From Noviherbaspirillum humi (GTDB lineage Bacteria; Pseudomonadota; Gammaproteobacteria; Burkholderiales; Burkholderiaceae_D): DNA of 64,000 nt. Below, piece by piece: positions 18,529 to 26,729 of the stretch. The stretch covers positions 124,001-188,000 of the forward strand of contig NZ_FZOT01000004.1 in the NCBI RefSeq assembly GCF_900188095.1, written 5' to 3'. The translations under genes were made by a program, and so were the position numbers. The first letter of the stretch is position 1; the number at the start of each line of letters is the position of its first letter. The notes under the pieces were generated by a model. That model saw only the letters and a program-made list of their open reading frames with translations, searched no databases and was not told where the DNA came from.

Positions 18529-19570
18529 CGCGCGCCACCGTCAGCTGGTCAAGGAAGGTGCCGCTCGCCTCCAGTGAGGCGGCAAGGCGTGACCCATTCG
18601 CCTGCAGGGCGGTCGCGGCCGCTTCGCCGTGGGCCTTCAGACTCACCCGGGCGTGGCTGCCCTGTACATGAATTGAAGCGGACACCACGCCCAGGGAGGG
18701 CAGCTCGAAGCGGACACTGCTGCTCCAGGCCGCTTCCCCGCTCCCTGCCGAACCGTGTCCGCCGGATTCTTCGCGCACGGTCCATTGCAATTCCTGCCCT
18801 GGCCACAGCTGACCCTGCCATTGCAATTCCCGCTGTTCGAGTGCATGCAGTTGAATGCCTACCATGCTTGCCGCTTCCGGCGTGATATGCATGGAAGGCT
18901 CCTGCCGGACGACAAGCCGGGCGTCGACTTCGGCGGGCGTCGCGCTGGCAGCGCCTGCCGAATCCGGTGCGGCTTCGGGGACGTCCGGGACGGGGGCGTC
19001 CTGGGTAAAGCGTGCCTGGGGTTCTTGCTTGATGGCTTCCAGCGGGCGGCGTCCCTGGACCCACTCGGCCACATGAGATTCGTAGAAGGCGCCGCTGCTC
19101 TCCACCGCATGGTGCAGCGCTTCGGCGACTTTGCCGACGTTCGCCGGAAGCGCGTCCTCCAGCAGCGGCTGCGCGGCGCTGACATGCGGAATGTCCGGCC
19201 CTCCCTGAAGGGATTGAAGGAGGTTGCTGATCATTCGCCCGGCATCGCTCACGTTCGCCGCCGTACTGCTGCCGGAGCGGGCCAGAAGGAAGGTGGGAAT
19301 GGGCTCCTTGCCGGCGAAGGTCATGACGATCGAATCGCCTGCAGAAGTGCCGGCGGGCAGCGCCATGCGGGCTTGCGCATCGGCGACGCGAACCAGGAAA
19401 GTGCCGTCCTGAAGCTTTGCCAGCACGCTGGCCTGGTAGGCTTGACCGACCGACAGCTGCATCAGCCGCTGCAGGGTATCCCGCTGCGGGCCGGTTGCCG
19501 GACTGGACGCGGCAATGGCGGCCGCCGGGCCGGCGGCCTTGGCGCCGCCCAGGTCAGCCCGCTGAATCAT
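18515..19570 (-). CDS. Second FliK-like hook-length control protein
   Basis: This 351-residue protein has a Flg_hook-type C-terminal domain (about residues 255-345), with the segment WSSSVRFELPSLGVVSASIH matching the FliK fold, and a variable N-terminal region. The N-terminus contains a small beta-rich domain (about residues 40-100). It is distinct from the fliK at 8855-10156: it lacks the long Ala/Pro/Lys-rich ruler. It sits between fliT and the free FlhB C-domain gene, so a role in export-specificity switching is likely. Confidence 0.8.
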   Translation of the reverse strand: MIQRADLGGAKAAGPAAAIAASSPATGPQRDTLQRLMQLSVGQAYQASVLAKLQDGTFLVRVADAQARMALPAGTSAGDSIVMTFAGKEPIPTFLLARSGSSTAANVSDAGRMISNLLQSLQGGPDIPHVSAAQPLLEDALPANVGKVAEALHHAVESSGAFYESHVAEWVQGRRPLEAIKQEPQARFTQDAPVPDVPEAAPDSAGAASATPAEVDARLVVRQEPSMHITPEAASMVGIQLHALEQRELQWQGQLWPGQELQWTVREESGGHGSAGSGEAAWSSSVRFELPSLGVVSASIHVQGSHARVSLKAHGEAAATALQANGSRLAASLEASGTFLDQLTVARDGDR

Positions 19571-19576
19571 GGCGCA

Positions 19577-19906
19577 TCAACCTGTCTGGCTATAGGCACT
19601 GGCAAGCTTGCGTTCGGTGCCGGTGCTGTTCATGAGTTCCGACAGCCGGTTCATCCAGGTCTCGGTCAGCGAGCGGATCTCGCGGTCATCCGCCAGGATT
19701 TTCTGGAGAATGCGCACTTTTTGTTCGCGTGCCTCGGGCGGCAGCGGACCGGGCGGCTGTGCTTTGCGCAGCATTTCCACCTGCCGGGCGCAATCCGACT
19801 CGAGTGCCGTCAATTCGTCCCATTCGCCGGACCGGGCAGCGGCAAGCATCTGATCGGTGAGCGCTGCGACATGCTCGTAGAGACCGATGATTTCGTCACA
19901 TTCCAT
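19577..19906 (-). CDS. fliT: Flagellar export chaperone FliT
   Basis: This 109-residue helical protein fits FliT, the chaperone of the filament cap FliD and, in enterobacteria, an inhibitor of FlhDC. It starts MECDEIIGLYEHVAALTDQM and has the conserved WDELTALESDCARQVEML segment (about residues 25-42). Identification rests on size, composition and position directly after fliS (15-base gap). It ends 6 bases before the fliK-like gene. Confidence 0.85.
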   Translation of the reverse strand: MECDEIIGLYEHVAALTDQMLAAARSGEWDELTALESDCARQVEMLRKAQPPGPLPPEAREQKVRILQKILADDREIRSLTETWMNRLSELMNSTGTERKLASAYSQTG

Positions 19907-19921
19907 GGGTTTTCGCCATCC

Positions 19922-20380
19922 TTAAGCTGCAATGCTGCGAGCAGGCATGCTGCCGTTGATGCCCGCGGGCGCGCTACCGGTTTCCTGCGCTTTCTTCCCG
20001 ATCAATTCCCATGCATGCCTGAGGTCCTGGAGAAGCTGTCTTACTTCCTCGAGTTCAGAAGCATTGTTGTGCAGGTTCGCGGTCAACAGGCGATGGCTCA
20101 TATAGGCGTACAGATTTTCCAGATTCGTCGCCAGCTCCCCGCCCTTTGACTTGTCTAGGCTCGTTCTCAGTCCGCTGTCGATGATCGCGATCGCTTTGGA
20201 GATGAGCATGCCTTTCTTGGCAATATCCCCGGCCTGTATGGCGCCGATGGAAGAATTGATAGCCGCAATCGCACCATCGTAAAGCATCAATATCAATACG
20301 TGCGGGCTGGCGCTTGTCACCCCAGTCTCGACGCCGACCTTGGCGTAGGCGCTTGCTCCCTTCGTAATGTTTCCAAACAT
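19922..20380 (-). CDS. fliS: Flagellin export chaperone FliS
   Basis: This 152-residue protein is the flagellin chaperone. It has the FliS N-terminus (MFGNITKGASAYAKVGVETG), the conserved SPHVLILMLYDGAIAAI (about residues 24-40) and the NLENLYAYMSHRLLTAN region. The ATG at 20380 has GGAGAT upstream; a longer frame to 20521 has no family support. It is the first gene of the fliS-fliT-fliK-like-fhlB-like-ycgR-like operon. Confidence 0.94.
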   Translation of the reverse strand: MFGNITKGASAYAKVGVETGVTSASPHVLILMLYDGAIAAINSSIGAIQAGDIAKKGMLISKAIAIIDSGLRTSLDKSKGGELATNLENLYAYMSHRLLTANLHNNASELEEVRQLLQDLRHAWELIGKKAQETGSAPAGINGSMPARSIAA

Positions 20381-20900
20381 AGAATCTCCAAGATTTTTGC
20401 CACGGCACCGCGAACATGGTCCCGTGTAACGGAAGCCGTCGGGGCGCACACCGTCTCGTAACCGGCGCGGCAGGCCGCTTCGGCGCAGACTCGATTTGGT
20501 GGTTGCTTGCGCTATTGCCAAATTGTTTCAACCACCGCACTTTACCTTGTTATCGACAGGAGCAAAGCTAACTTTAGAGGCGGATTTGCCGTGTTGTTCT
20601 CCGTCCGATCGGACGATTTTGCGGCCTGTCCGTTCAAACATGCATGCCCCGGATATGGGATATGCGCTTGCGGTTCCGCCGTTGTAGGCTGCGAACGTAT
20701 GTGCCTGCGATGCCAATCCGACAATCCCGAAGCTAAAGAAGCCGGGGCATCGGCCGTTAACTGTTTACTCGATGATGCTGGACGTTCCTCTTGTACTCAA
20801 TCAGCCGGACAGAATGCGTTTTCGCGTTCATTTCGGCACTTGGGTTTCATGTCGCCGCCAGCATAATCTACGTAACATCTGATTACTCTTTGCTCAATTT
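20381..20900. other. 520-base gap between fliS and the glycosylation island
   Basis: No intact gene is seen here. The left part must hold the fliS promoter (minus strand), but I see no clear match to a known consensus. The right part holds a sigma-28-type promoter (20734-20760) for the island. An ORF from an ATG at 20698 begins MCLRCQSDNPEAK, which resembles the start of a zinc-ribbon found on some cyclases, but the second Cys pair is not in the expected place; it may be a decayed remnant or chance. Confidence 0.4.
20734..20760 (+). promoter_or_regulatory. Candidate sigma-28 (FliA) promoter of the glycosylation island
   Basis: TAAAGAAG (20734-20741), 11 bases, then GCCGTTAA (20753-20760) matches the FliA consensus at 5/8 and 7/8 with exact spacing. 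Transcription would start near 20767, giving a leader of about 134 bases before the ATG at 20901. This would place the island in the late flagellar class with flagellin. Confidence 0.6.
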
Positions 20901-23240
20901 ATGGCCCTCTCTGCAGACGTGCATGCGCAAGCTCCGGCGGAATCAAACGCGGCGGGGGAACTCGCCCAGCTGACCGATCAGGTTTTGCGGACGGCGGCGA
21001 CGCACTACAACCAGGGACGGTACGCGGAGGCGGAGGCCTTGTACCGCGAAGTGCTATCGATCATGCCGCAACATGCGGAGGCCAGTCACAACATGGCCGT
21101 GCTGCTGGTCCAGACGCGGCGTATCGAATCGTCCTGGCCCTTCTTCGAAGCAGCCATCACCGCCCGTCCCGCCCAGAAGAGCTACTGGCTGAACTACATC
21201 GATGCGCTCATCATCGACGAACGCAAGACCGACGCCTGGGAGGCGCTGGAGCTGGCGCAAAAGATGGCAAGACTGAACGCCGAGGAGGTGTCGGATTCGA
21301 TCGCACGACTGGTGGATTCGGGCTATGCCGCGAAAGCCAATCAGATCCTCGAGCCGGCACAAGCGCAACCGCTGGCCGAGGCGCTGCAAGGCGGCGCGTT
21401 GAGGGGCGGAGCGGGGAAAGTGTTGCCTGCAGCGCGCAGGAAGCTGGCGGTGAAGCCCGCCGGCGACAAGGTGGATCGCCTTCTCGATTTATATAACCGC
21501 AACAAGCTGGACCAGGCGACCAAGGGCGCCAGGGAATTGACGGAGAGTTACCCGCATTTCGGCCTCGGCTGGAAACTGCTCGGCCTGCTTCTTTACAAGC
21601 AGGGCAAAGTGAGCGAGGCCATCCCGCCGCTGCAGGAAGCCGTGGAGCTGCTGCCTGAAGATTTCTATGTGCATGACGCGCTGGCAATGATCTTCAAGGA
21701 GCAAGGCCGCTTGAAGGAAGCGGAAACCTACTTCGCGGGAGCGATGGCGGCCCGGCCGGATTGCAGCACGACCCGCCTCAGCCTGGCGTCGATCATCTTT
21801 GCGCAGACGCGGCACAAGGAAGTCGAAGCCATGATGCGGGAACTGACCAGGGACGACCCATCATATTTCCCCGCATACCAGTTGCTCGGCCAGGCGCTGA
21901 GGGAGCTGGGGCGGCAGGAGGAGGCGGTAGCCTGCCTGCAGAAGGCGGTGGATCTGAAACCCGAATATCTGTATGCCCACAGCACCTTGCTGTTCGGCGT
22001 ACTGCACAACCAGGCGCTGTCGAAAGAAGACATCTTCAGACGCCATCTGCACTTCGGCAAGGTTTGTGAAACGCTTTCGGCGCCGGCATTCGACAGCCAC
22101 GCCAATTCCCGGCAAGCGGATCGCCGGCTCAACATCGGCTTCGTTTCGGGCGACTTCTACAACCATGCGGTGGCGACTTTCCTCGAGCCGATTCTGCGCC
22201 ACCTCGCGCAGGACGAAAGCCTATGCCTGCACGCTTACCATAACACCTACAAATTCGACCACTATACGGAGCGGCTCAAAACCCATTTCGCGCATTGGGA
22301 ATCGGTATTCGAACTGCCCGACCAGGTCGTCGCGGAGAAAATCCGCTCGGACGGCATCGACATCCTGGTCGACCTCTCAGGCCACACCGGTTCCAACCGG
22401 CTCGCCACGCTGGCCAAGAAGCCTGCGCCGATCCAGGCCAGCTGGATCGGCTATCCGGGTACCACCGGGCTGAAAGCCGTCGACTACTACCTGGCCGATC
22501 CTTACCTCATGCCGCCCGGGAAGTTCGACAGTCAATTCACCGAGAAAATCGCCTACCTGCGGGCTCAGTCGCCCTTCAGCCCGCCGCGCTATTCGCCGCC
22601 CGTCAACGCTCTGCCGGCGCTGCGCAACGGGTTCATCACCTTCGGCAGCTTCAACCGGATAAACAAGCTGAGCCAGGACGTCATTCGCCTATGGTCCAGG
22701 CTGTTGCTGGCCGCGCCCAACGCCCGCATGTTCCTTGGAGGGATGCCTCCCGAAGGCGAATACGACTGCCTGATCGAATGGTTCGAGCAGGAAGGCATCG
22801 GCCGCGACCGGCTTGAGTTTCACCCCCGCGCAGGCACGCCGGTCTACCTGCAGATGCACCACCATGTTGACGTGTGCCTGGATGCCTTTCCCTATGCCGG
22901 CGGCACCACGACCTTGAATGCGTTGTGGATGGGCGTGCCCACCTTGACCATCACGGGCGCGACATTGCCGACGCAGATTGCGGCCTGGAGCCTGAATCAG
23001 CTGGGGCTCGGCGAATTCGTGTCGGAGGGTGAAGAGGAGTTCATCCGGAAGGCGCTGTTCTGGACGGAGAATCTGGAACAGCTTGCATCCCTTCGAAGCG
23101 GAATGCGCGATCGATTCGAACAATCGCCGCTCATGCGGCCGGACGATATCGCGAAAGACTTGAGCAGGCTGTTCAGAGTCATGTGGCAGCGCTGGTGTGC
23201 AGGCGAGCCGCCGGCTGTCATCGGGACCGACGGCATCTGA
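20901..23240 (+). CDS. TPR/SPINDLY O-GlcNAc-transferase-like glycosyltransferase (GT41)
   Basis: This 779-residue protein has TPR repeats (about residues 30-380, first clear repeat NQGRYAEAEALYREVLSIMP) followed by a GT41/SPINDLY catalytic domain (about 395-765). Family motifs are DLSGHTG (491-497, with His495), ASWIGYPGTTG, a Lys at about 589 in FGSFNRINK and DAFPYAGGTTT (661-671). Such proteins transfer a sugar from a nucleotide donor to Ser/Thr. Its place between fliS and fliC suggests flagellin is the acceptor. The ATG has no clear SD, but an in-frame TGA lies seven codons upstream, so no longer start exists. It heads a seven-gene run. Confidence 0.88.
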   Translation: MALSADVHAQAPAESNAAGELAQLTDQVLRTAATHYNQGRYAEAEALYREVLSIMPQHAEASHNMAVLLVQTRRIESSWPFFEAAITARPAQKSYWLNYIDALIIDERKTDAWEALELAQKMARLNAEEVSDSIARLVDSGYAAKANQILEPAQAQPLAEALQGGALRGGAGKVLPAARRKLAVKPAGDKVDRLLDLYNRNKLDQATKGARELTESYPHFGLGWKLLGLLLYKQGKVSEAIPPLQEAVELLPEDFYVHDALAMIFKEQGRLKEAETYFAGAMAARPDCSTTRLSLASIIFAQTRHKEVEAMMRELTRDDPSYFPAYQLLGQALRELGRQEEAVACLQKAVDLKPEYLYAHSTLLFGVLHNQALSKEDIFRRHLHFGKVCETLSAPAFDSHANSRQADRRLNIGFVSGDFYNHAVATFLEPILRHLAQDESLCLHAYHNTYKFDHYTERLKTHFAHWESVFELPDQVVAEKIRSDGIDILVDLSGHTGSNRLATLAKKPAPIQASWIGYPGTTGLKAVDYYLADPYLMPPGKFDSQFTEKIAYLRAQSPFSPPRYSPPVNALPALRNGFITFGSFNRINKLSQDVIRLWSRLLLAAPNARMFLGGMPPEGEYDCLIEWFEQEGIGRDRLEFHPRAGTPVYLQMHHHVDVCLDAFPYAGGTTTLNALWMGVPTLTITGATLPTQIAAWSLNQLGLGEFVSEGEEEFIRKALFWTENLEQLASLRSGMRDRFEQSPLMRPDDIAKDLSRLFRVMWQRWCAGEPPAVIGTDGI

Positions 23241-23316
23241 CATGGCACCACAAAGGGTGACGGACGAATTACAGGAAGCACCCGCCAAATTGCATAAGAA
23301 CTGGGAGGTTCAAGAC

Positions 23317-24471
23317 ATGGCGCAAAAACCGATTTTCGTGACGCAGCCCTACATGCCTCCGCTTGCCGAGTTCCTTCCCTACCTCGAGGAAATCTGGCAG
23401 AACCGGGTGCTGACCAACGGCGGACCGTTTCATCAGCAGCTTGAGCAAGCATTGGCAGACTATCTGGGCGTCAAGCACATCGCGCTGTTTGCCAACGGTA
23501 CGCTTGCCCTGGTGACCGCCTTGCAAGCGCTGAGAATCAACGGAGAAGTGATCACCACGCCATACTCGTTCGTCGCCACCGCGCATTCCCTGCTCTGGAA
23601 CGGAATCAAACCGGTGTTTGTCGATATCGATCCAGTTTCTCTCAATCTCGATCCGGCGAAGATCGAAGCGGCGATCACGCCCCAGACGACGGCTATCATG
23701 CCGGTGCACTGCTACGGCAGGCCTTGCGACGTCGACGCCATTCAAAAGATTGCGGATAACTATAATCTGCGCGTCATCTACGATGCGGCTCATGCGTTCG
23801 GCGTCAAGGACGAGCAGGGAAGCATACTCAGCCACGGCGATCTATCCGTGCTCAGCTTCCACGCCACCAAGGTGTTCAACACGTTTGAAGGCGGCGCCAT
23901 CGTTTGCCCCGACGCCAAGACCAAGCAGCGGATCGACCATCTGAAGAACTTCGGCTTTGTCGATGAAACTACCGTGGTCGCCGCCGGCATCAACGGCAAG
24001 ATGAGCGAGGTGAATGCTGCCTTCGGGCTGCTGCAGCTCAAGCATATCGATGCGGCCTTGGGCAGGCGGAAGGAAATCGATACAGTGTATCGGCGGGAAC
24101 TGACCAGCGTGCGCGGCATCACTTGCCTTGAGAGCGTTGCCGGCGTGCAGCCGAACCACGCCTATTTTCCGGTGCTGGTCAGCGCCAACTACCCGCTGAC
24201 GCGGGATCAGCTGTATGCGCGCTTCCGCGAGCGTAACGTGATGGTCAGGCGCTATTTCTATCCCTTGATCTCCGACTTTCCGATGTATCGAGGGCTGCCC
24301 TCGGCACAGCGATCAAACCTGGCCGTGGCCGCGGGCGCAGCCGACCGGGTGCTGTGCCTTCCAATCTATCCGGATATGTCGGATGCCGATCAGCAGCGGG
24401 TGATCGACATCATCCGCGAACCGTTTTCGGAGGAGCCGGCCCCGGCGCAGGCTGCCGACGCCGTCTTATGA
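23317..24471 (+). CDS. DegT/DnrJ/EryC1/StrS sugar aminotransferase (VioA-like)
   Basis: This 384-residue PLP enzyme of the DegT family is expected to aminate a keto-deoxysugar nucleotide. The PLP Lys is Lys185 in SFHATKVFNTFEGG and Asp156 lies in DAAHAFG. The N-terminus (TQPYMPPLAEFLPYLEEIW) resembles VioA-type dTDP-4-keto-6-deoxyglucose 4-aminotransferases, but the exact substrate cannot be fixed from sequence. The ATG at 23317 is chosen because GGGAGG lies 8 bases before it; an ATG at 23242 is possible. It follows the glycosyltransferase by 76 bases. The matching dehydratase and nucleotidyltransferase are not in this window. Confidence 0.9.
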   Translation: MAQKPIFVTQPYMPPLAEFLPYLEEIWQNRVLTNGGPFHQQLEQALADYLGVKHIALFANGTLALVTALQALRINGEVITTPYSFVATAHSLLWNGIKPVFVDIDPVSLNLDPAKIEAAITPQTTAIMPVHCYGRPCDVDAIQKIADNYNLRVIYDAAHAFGVKDEQGSILSHGDLSVLSFHATKVFNTFEGGAIVCPDAKTKQRIDHLKNFGFVDETTVVAAGINGKMSEVNAAFGLLQLKHIDAALGRRKEIDTVYRRELTSVRGITCLESVAGVQPNHAYFPVLVSANYPLTRDQLYARFRERNVMVRRYFYPLISDFPMYRGLPSAQRSNLAVAAGAADRVLCLPIYPDMSDADQQRVIDIIREPFSEEPAPAQAADAVL

Positions 24472-24504
24472 TCCGGCCCGTTTTCGCATGAGAGAAACGC
24501 AGGA

Positions 24505-25206
24505 ATGAAGCTGGCGATCATGCAGCCCTATCTGTTCCCCTACATCGGTTATTTCCAGATGGTGGCGGCGGCGGACAAGTTCGTCTTTTACGACGACGTC
24601 AACTTCATCAAGAATGGCTGGATAAATCGCAACCGCTGCCTGCATCAAGGCAAGGCGCATTACTTCACCGTGCCGCTATCGAACGCCGGATCGTTCCGTG
24701 AAATTCATGAAGTCGAGATCCAGCCGGATACGGTATGGCGAAGGAAGATGCTGGCCCTCATCCGCCATGCCTATGCCAAAGCCCCTTGTTTCGATCCGGT
24801 TTTCCAATTGTTCGAGCAGACGATATGTGCCGATCAGGCCGGCATAGGCGAGATGGCCAAGCAGAGCGTTTCCTCGGTCATGCATTATCTCGGCTTTGAC
24901 GCACAGATAGTCTGGTCGTCTTCCCGCTATGGCAACCGGAATCTGAAAGGGGAGGCGCGCGTGATCGACATCTGCAGGCATGAAGGCGCGACCGATTACG
25001 TCAATCTGCCCGGCGGCCGAAGCCTATACCAGCCGCAGGCCTTCGCCGACAACGGCATCCGTCTTGAATTCATTGCGCCGAACCTCAAGGCCTACGACCA
25101 GCGGGCAGCATCATTCGTCCCGGGCTTGTCCATCATTGATGTGCTCATGTTCAATCCTCCTGAAGAGGTGCGTCGCATGGTGACAAAAGGCGAGGGCGAA
25201 GAATGA
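24505..25206 (+). CDS. WbqC-like family protein
   Basis: This 233-residue protein matches the WbqC family, known from O-antigen and other glycan clusters but without a firmly assigned reaction that I can cite. The N-terminus MKLAIMQPYLFPYIGYFQMV and the FYDDVNFIKNGWINRNR segment (about residues 28-44) are diagnostic. It has no signal peptide or membrane helix, so it acts in the cytoplasm, probably on a sugar nucleotide or its acyl substituent. Its stop overlaps the next start (ATGA). Confidence 0.85.
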   Translation: MKLAIMQPYLFPYIGYFQMVAAADKFVFYDDVNFIKNGWINRNRCLHQGKAHYFTVPLSNAGSFREIHEVEIQPDTVWRRKMLALIRHAYAKAPCFDPVFQLFEQTICADQAGIGEMAKQSVSSVMHYLGFDAQIVWSSSRYGNRNLKGEARVIDICRHEGATDYVNLPGGRSLYQPQAFADNGIRLEFIAPNLKAYDQRAASFVPGLSIIDVLMFNPPEEVRRMVTKGEGEE

Positions 25207-26174
25207 GTGACGCCATCGGCGGCTATTTTTCGCTCGAAGTCCCGCGCTTCGATGGATTTCCTTATCCCGTGGCCCATCGATTTCAATCGGCCCGCGCGGC
25301 CTTTGCCGCGCTGCTCGATCAGGGCCGCCCGGCACGCGTCTGGATGCCCAGCTATTTATGCGACGCCATGCTGGAGCCGCTTGCGGCGGCCTCGGTGCCG
25401 ACATCCTTCTATTCGCTGGATGCGGACTTTATGCCGGACGGCAGCTTGCAGCCGGGCGAGTCGGACTGGATTCTGTATGTGAACTACTTCGGTCTGCACG
25501 GCGAGTCGGCGAAGGCGGTGGCAACCCGCTATGGTTCCCAGCGCCTGATCGTCGACAATTCCCAGGCCTTCTTCTGTCCGCCTGAAGAAGTGTTGGCCAC
25601 GTTGTATTCGCCGCGAAAATTCTTCGGCGTGCCGGATGGTGGATTGCTCGCCTGCGCAGCGTTCACGCCGGTCGCACCGAGTGAGGACGAACGGTCGCCG
25701 TCCCGCAGTCTGCATTTGCTCACCCGGCTCGATGGCGCAGTTGAAAAAGGCTATGCGCAGTTTCAGGAAGCCGAGCGGAGCTTCTCCGACGTGGCGCCGA
25801 AGCGCATGTCGCGCCTGACGAATGCGCTTCTGGACGGAATCGACTATGACGCCGCCCGGCGGCGTCGCAATGCCAATTTCCGCCAGCTTGACGATGCGCT
25901 CGCTCATGTCAATGAGTTCAGTTTCGCAGCATCCGAGCAGAACGGACCGCTTTGCTATCCGCTGCTGAGCCGTGACGAGGGGCTGCGCGACGCATTGATT
26001 GCCAACCGGATATTCATCCCGCGTTATTGGCCCGATGTCCTGCAGCGGGTAGGACCCGGCAGCCGCGAAGCAGCGTGGGTGAACGCAGTGCATCCGCTGC
26101 CATGCGACCATCGCTACGGCGAGTCCGACATGGCGCGCATTATCGAAGTTGTAAGGAAAAGGATTTCAGCTTGA
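25203..26174 (+). CDS. Short, divergent DegT-like PLP-fold protein
   Basis: This 323-residue protein looks like a shortened DegT aminotransferase. VDNSQAFF with Asp118 corresponds to the DAAHAF motif, and SPRKFFGVPDGG with Lys139 corresponds to the PLP-lysine segment. The Asp-Lys spacing is 21 residues, against 29 in the neighbouring DegT gene, and the N-terminal part is shorter. Both key PLP residues are kept, so it may be an active but unusual enzyme. It overlaps the WbqC-like gene and the GNAT gene by 4 bases each, so the three are translationally coupled. Substrate unknown. Confidence 0.7.
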   Translation: MSDAIGGYFSLEVPRFDGFPYPVAHRFQSARAAFAALLDQGRPARVWMPSYLCDAMLEPLAAASVPTSFYSLDADFMPDGSLQPGESDWILYVNYFGLHGESAKAVATRYGSQRLIVDNSQAFFCPPEEVLATLYSPRKFFGVPDGGLLACAAFTPVAPSEDERSPSRSLHLLTRLDGAVEKGYAQFQEAERSFSDVAPKRMSRLTNALLDGIDYDAARRRRNANFRQLDDALAHVNEFSFAASEQNGPLCYPLLSRDEGLRDALIANRIFIPRYWPDVLQRVGPGSREAAWVNAVHPLPCDHRYGESDMARIIEVVRKRISA

Positions 26175-26728
26175 ATATCAAGGGCAAGCGCGTCGTATTG
26201 AGGGCGCCGATCATGGCGGACACGCCCCTCCTTCATCAATGGGCCAACGATCCGGAACTCTGGGCCAGTTTGGTGGGCTGGCATTTTCCCTATAGCGCCG
26301 GCTCGGCCGAGAACTGGGTGAGAAATTATGATGGCCGCTCCATTGACTCGATTTCACTTTGCATCGAAGACGAGGAACTCGGACTGATTGGAACGGCATC
26401 CCTCAAGCCGATAAACTGGAAGGACCGCAACGCTTTCTACGGCATCATGCTCGGCGACCCCAATACGCGCGGCAGGGGGCTGGGGAAGGACGCTGCCATG
26501 GCGATCATGCGGTATGCCTTCGATGAACTCGATCTGGTGCGGCTGGATACCGAGATTGTCGGCTCGAACAAGGTGTCGCTGGAATTCCATGTCCAGGCAT
26601 TGGGCTGGAAGATCGAAGGCGTGAAGAAGGACTGGTTCTACCGCGACGGCAAGCGCCATGACAAGGTCATTGCCGGAATCACGGCGGATGATTACCGCCT
26701 TGGCAGCAGTTCCTATTGGAAGGCATGA
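26171..26728 (+). CDS. GNAT acyltransferase (RimJ/RimL-like)
   Basis: This 185-residue protein has the GNAT fold: an N-terminal strand (NIKGKRVVLRAPIMADTP), the acyl-CoA loop NTRGRGLGKDAAM (about residues 97-109) and the C-terminal ALGWKIEG segment. I place the start at TTG 26171, which overlaps the preceding stop and has AAGGA-like bases upstream; the longer frame to 26027 lies within the previous gene. In sugar clusters such enzymes N-acylate amino sugars, which fits the aminotransferases next to it. Confidence 0.85.
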   Translation: MNIKGKRVVLRAPIMADTPLLHQWANDPELWASLVGWHFPYSAGSAENWVRNYDGRSIDSISLCIEDEELGLIGTASLKPINWKDRNAFYGIMLGDPNTRGRGLGKDAAMAIMRYAFDELDLVRLDTEIVGSNKVSLEFHVQALGWKIEGVKKDWFYRDGKRHDKVIAGITADDYRLGSSSYWKA

Positions 26729-26729
26729 A

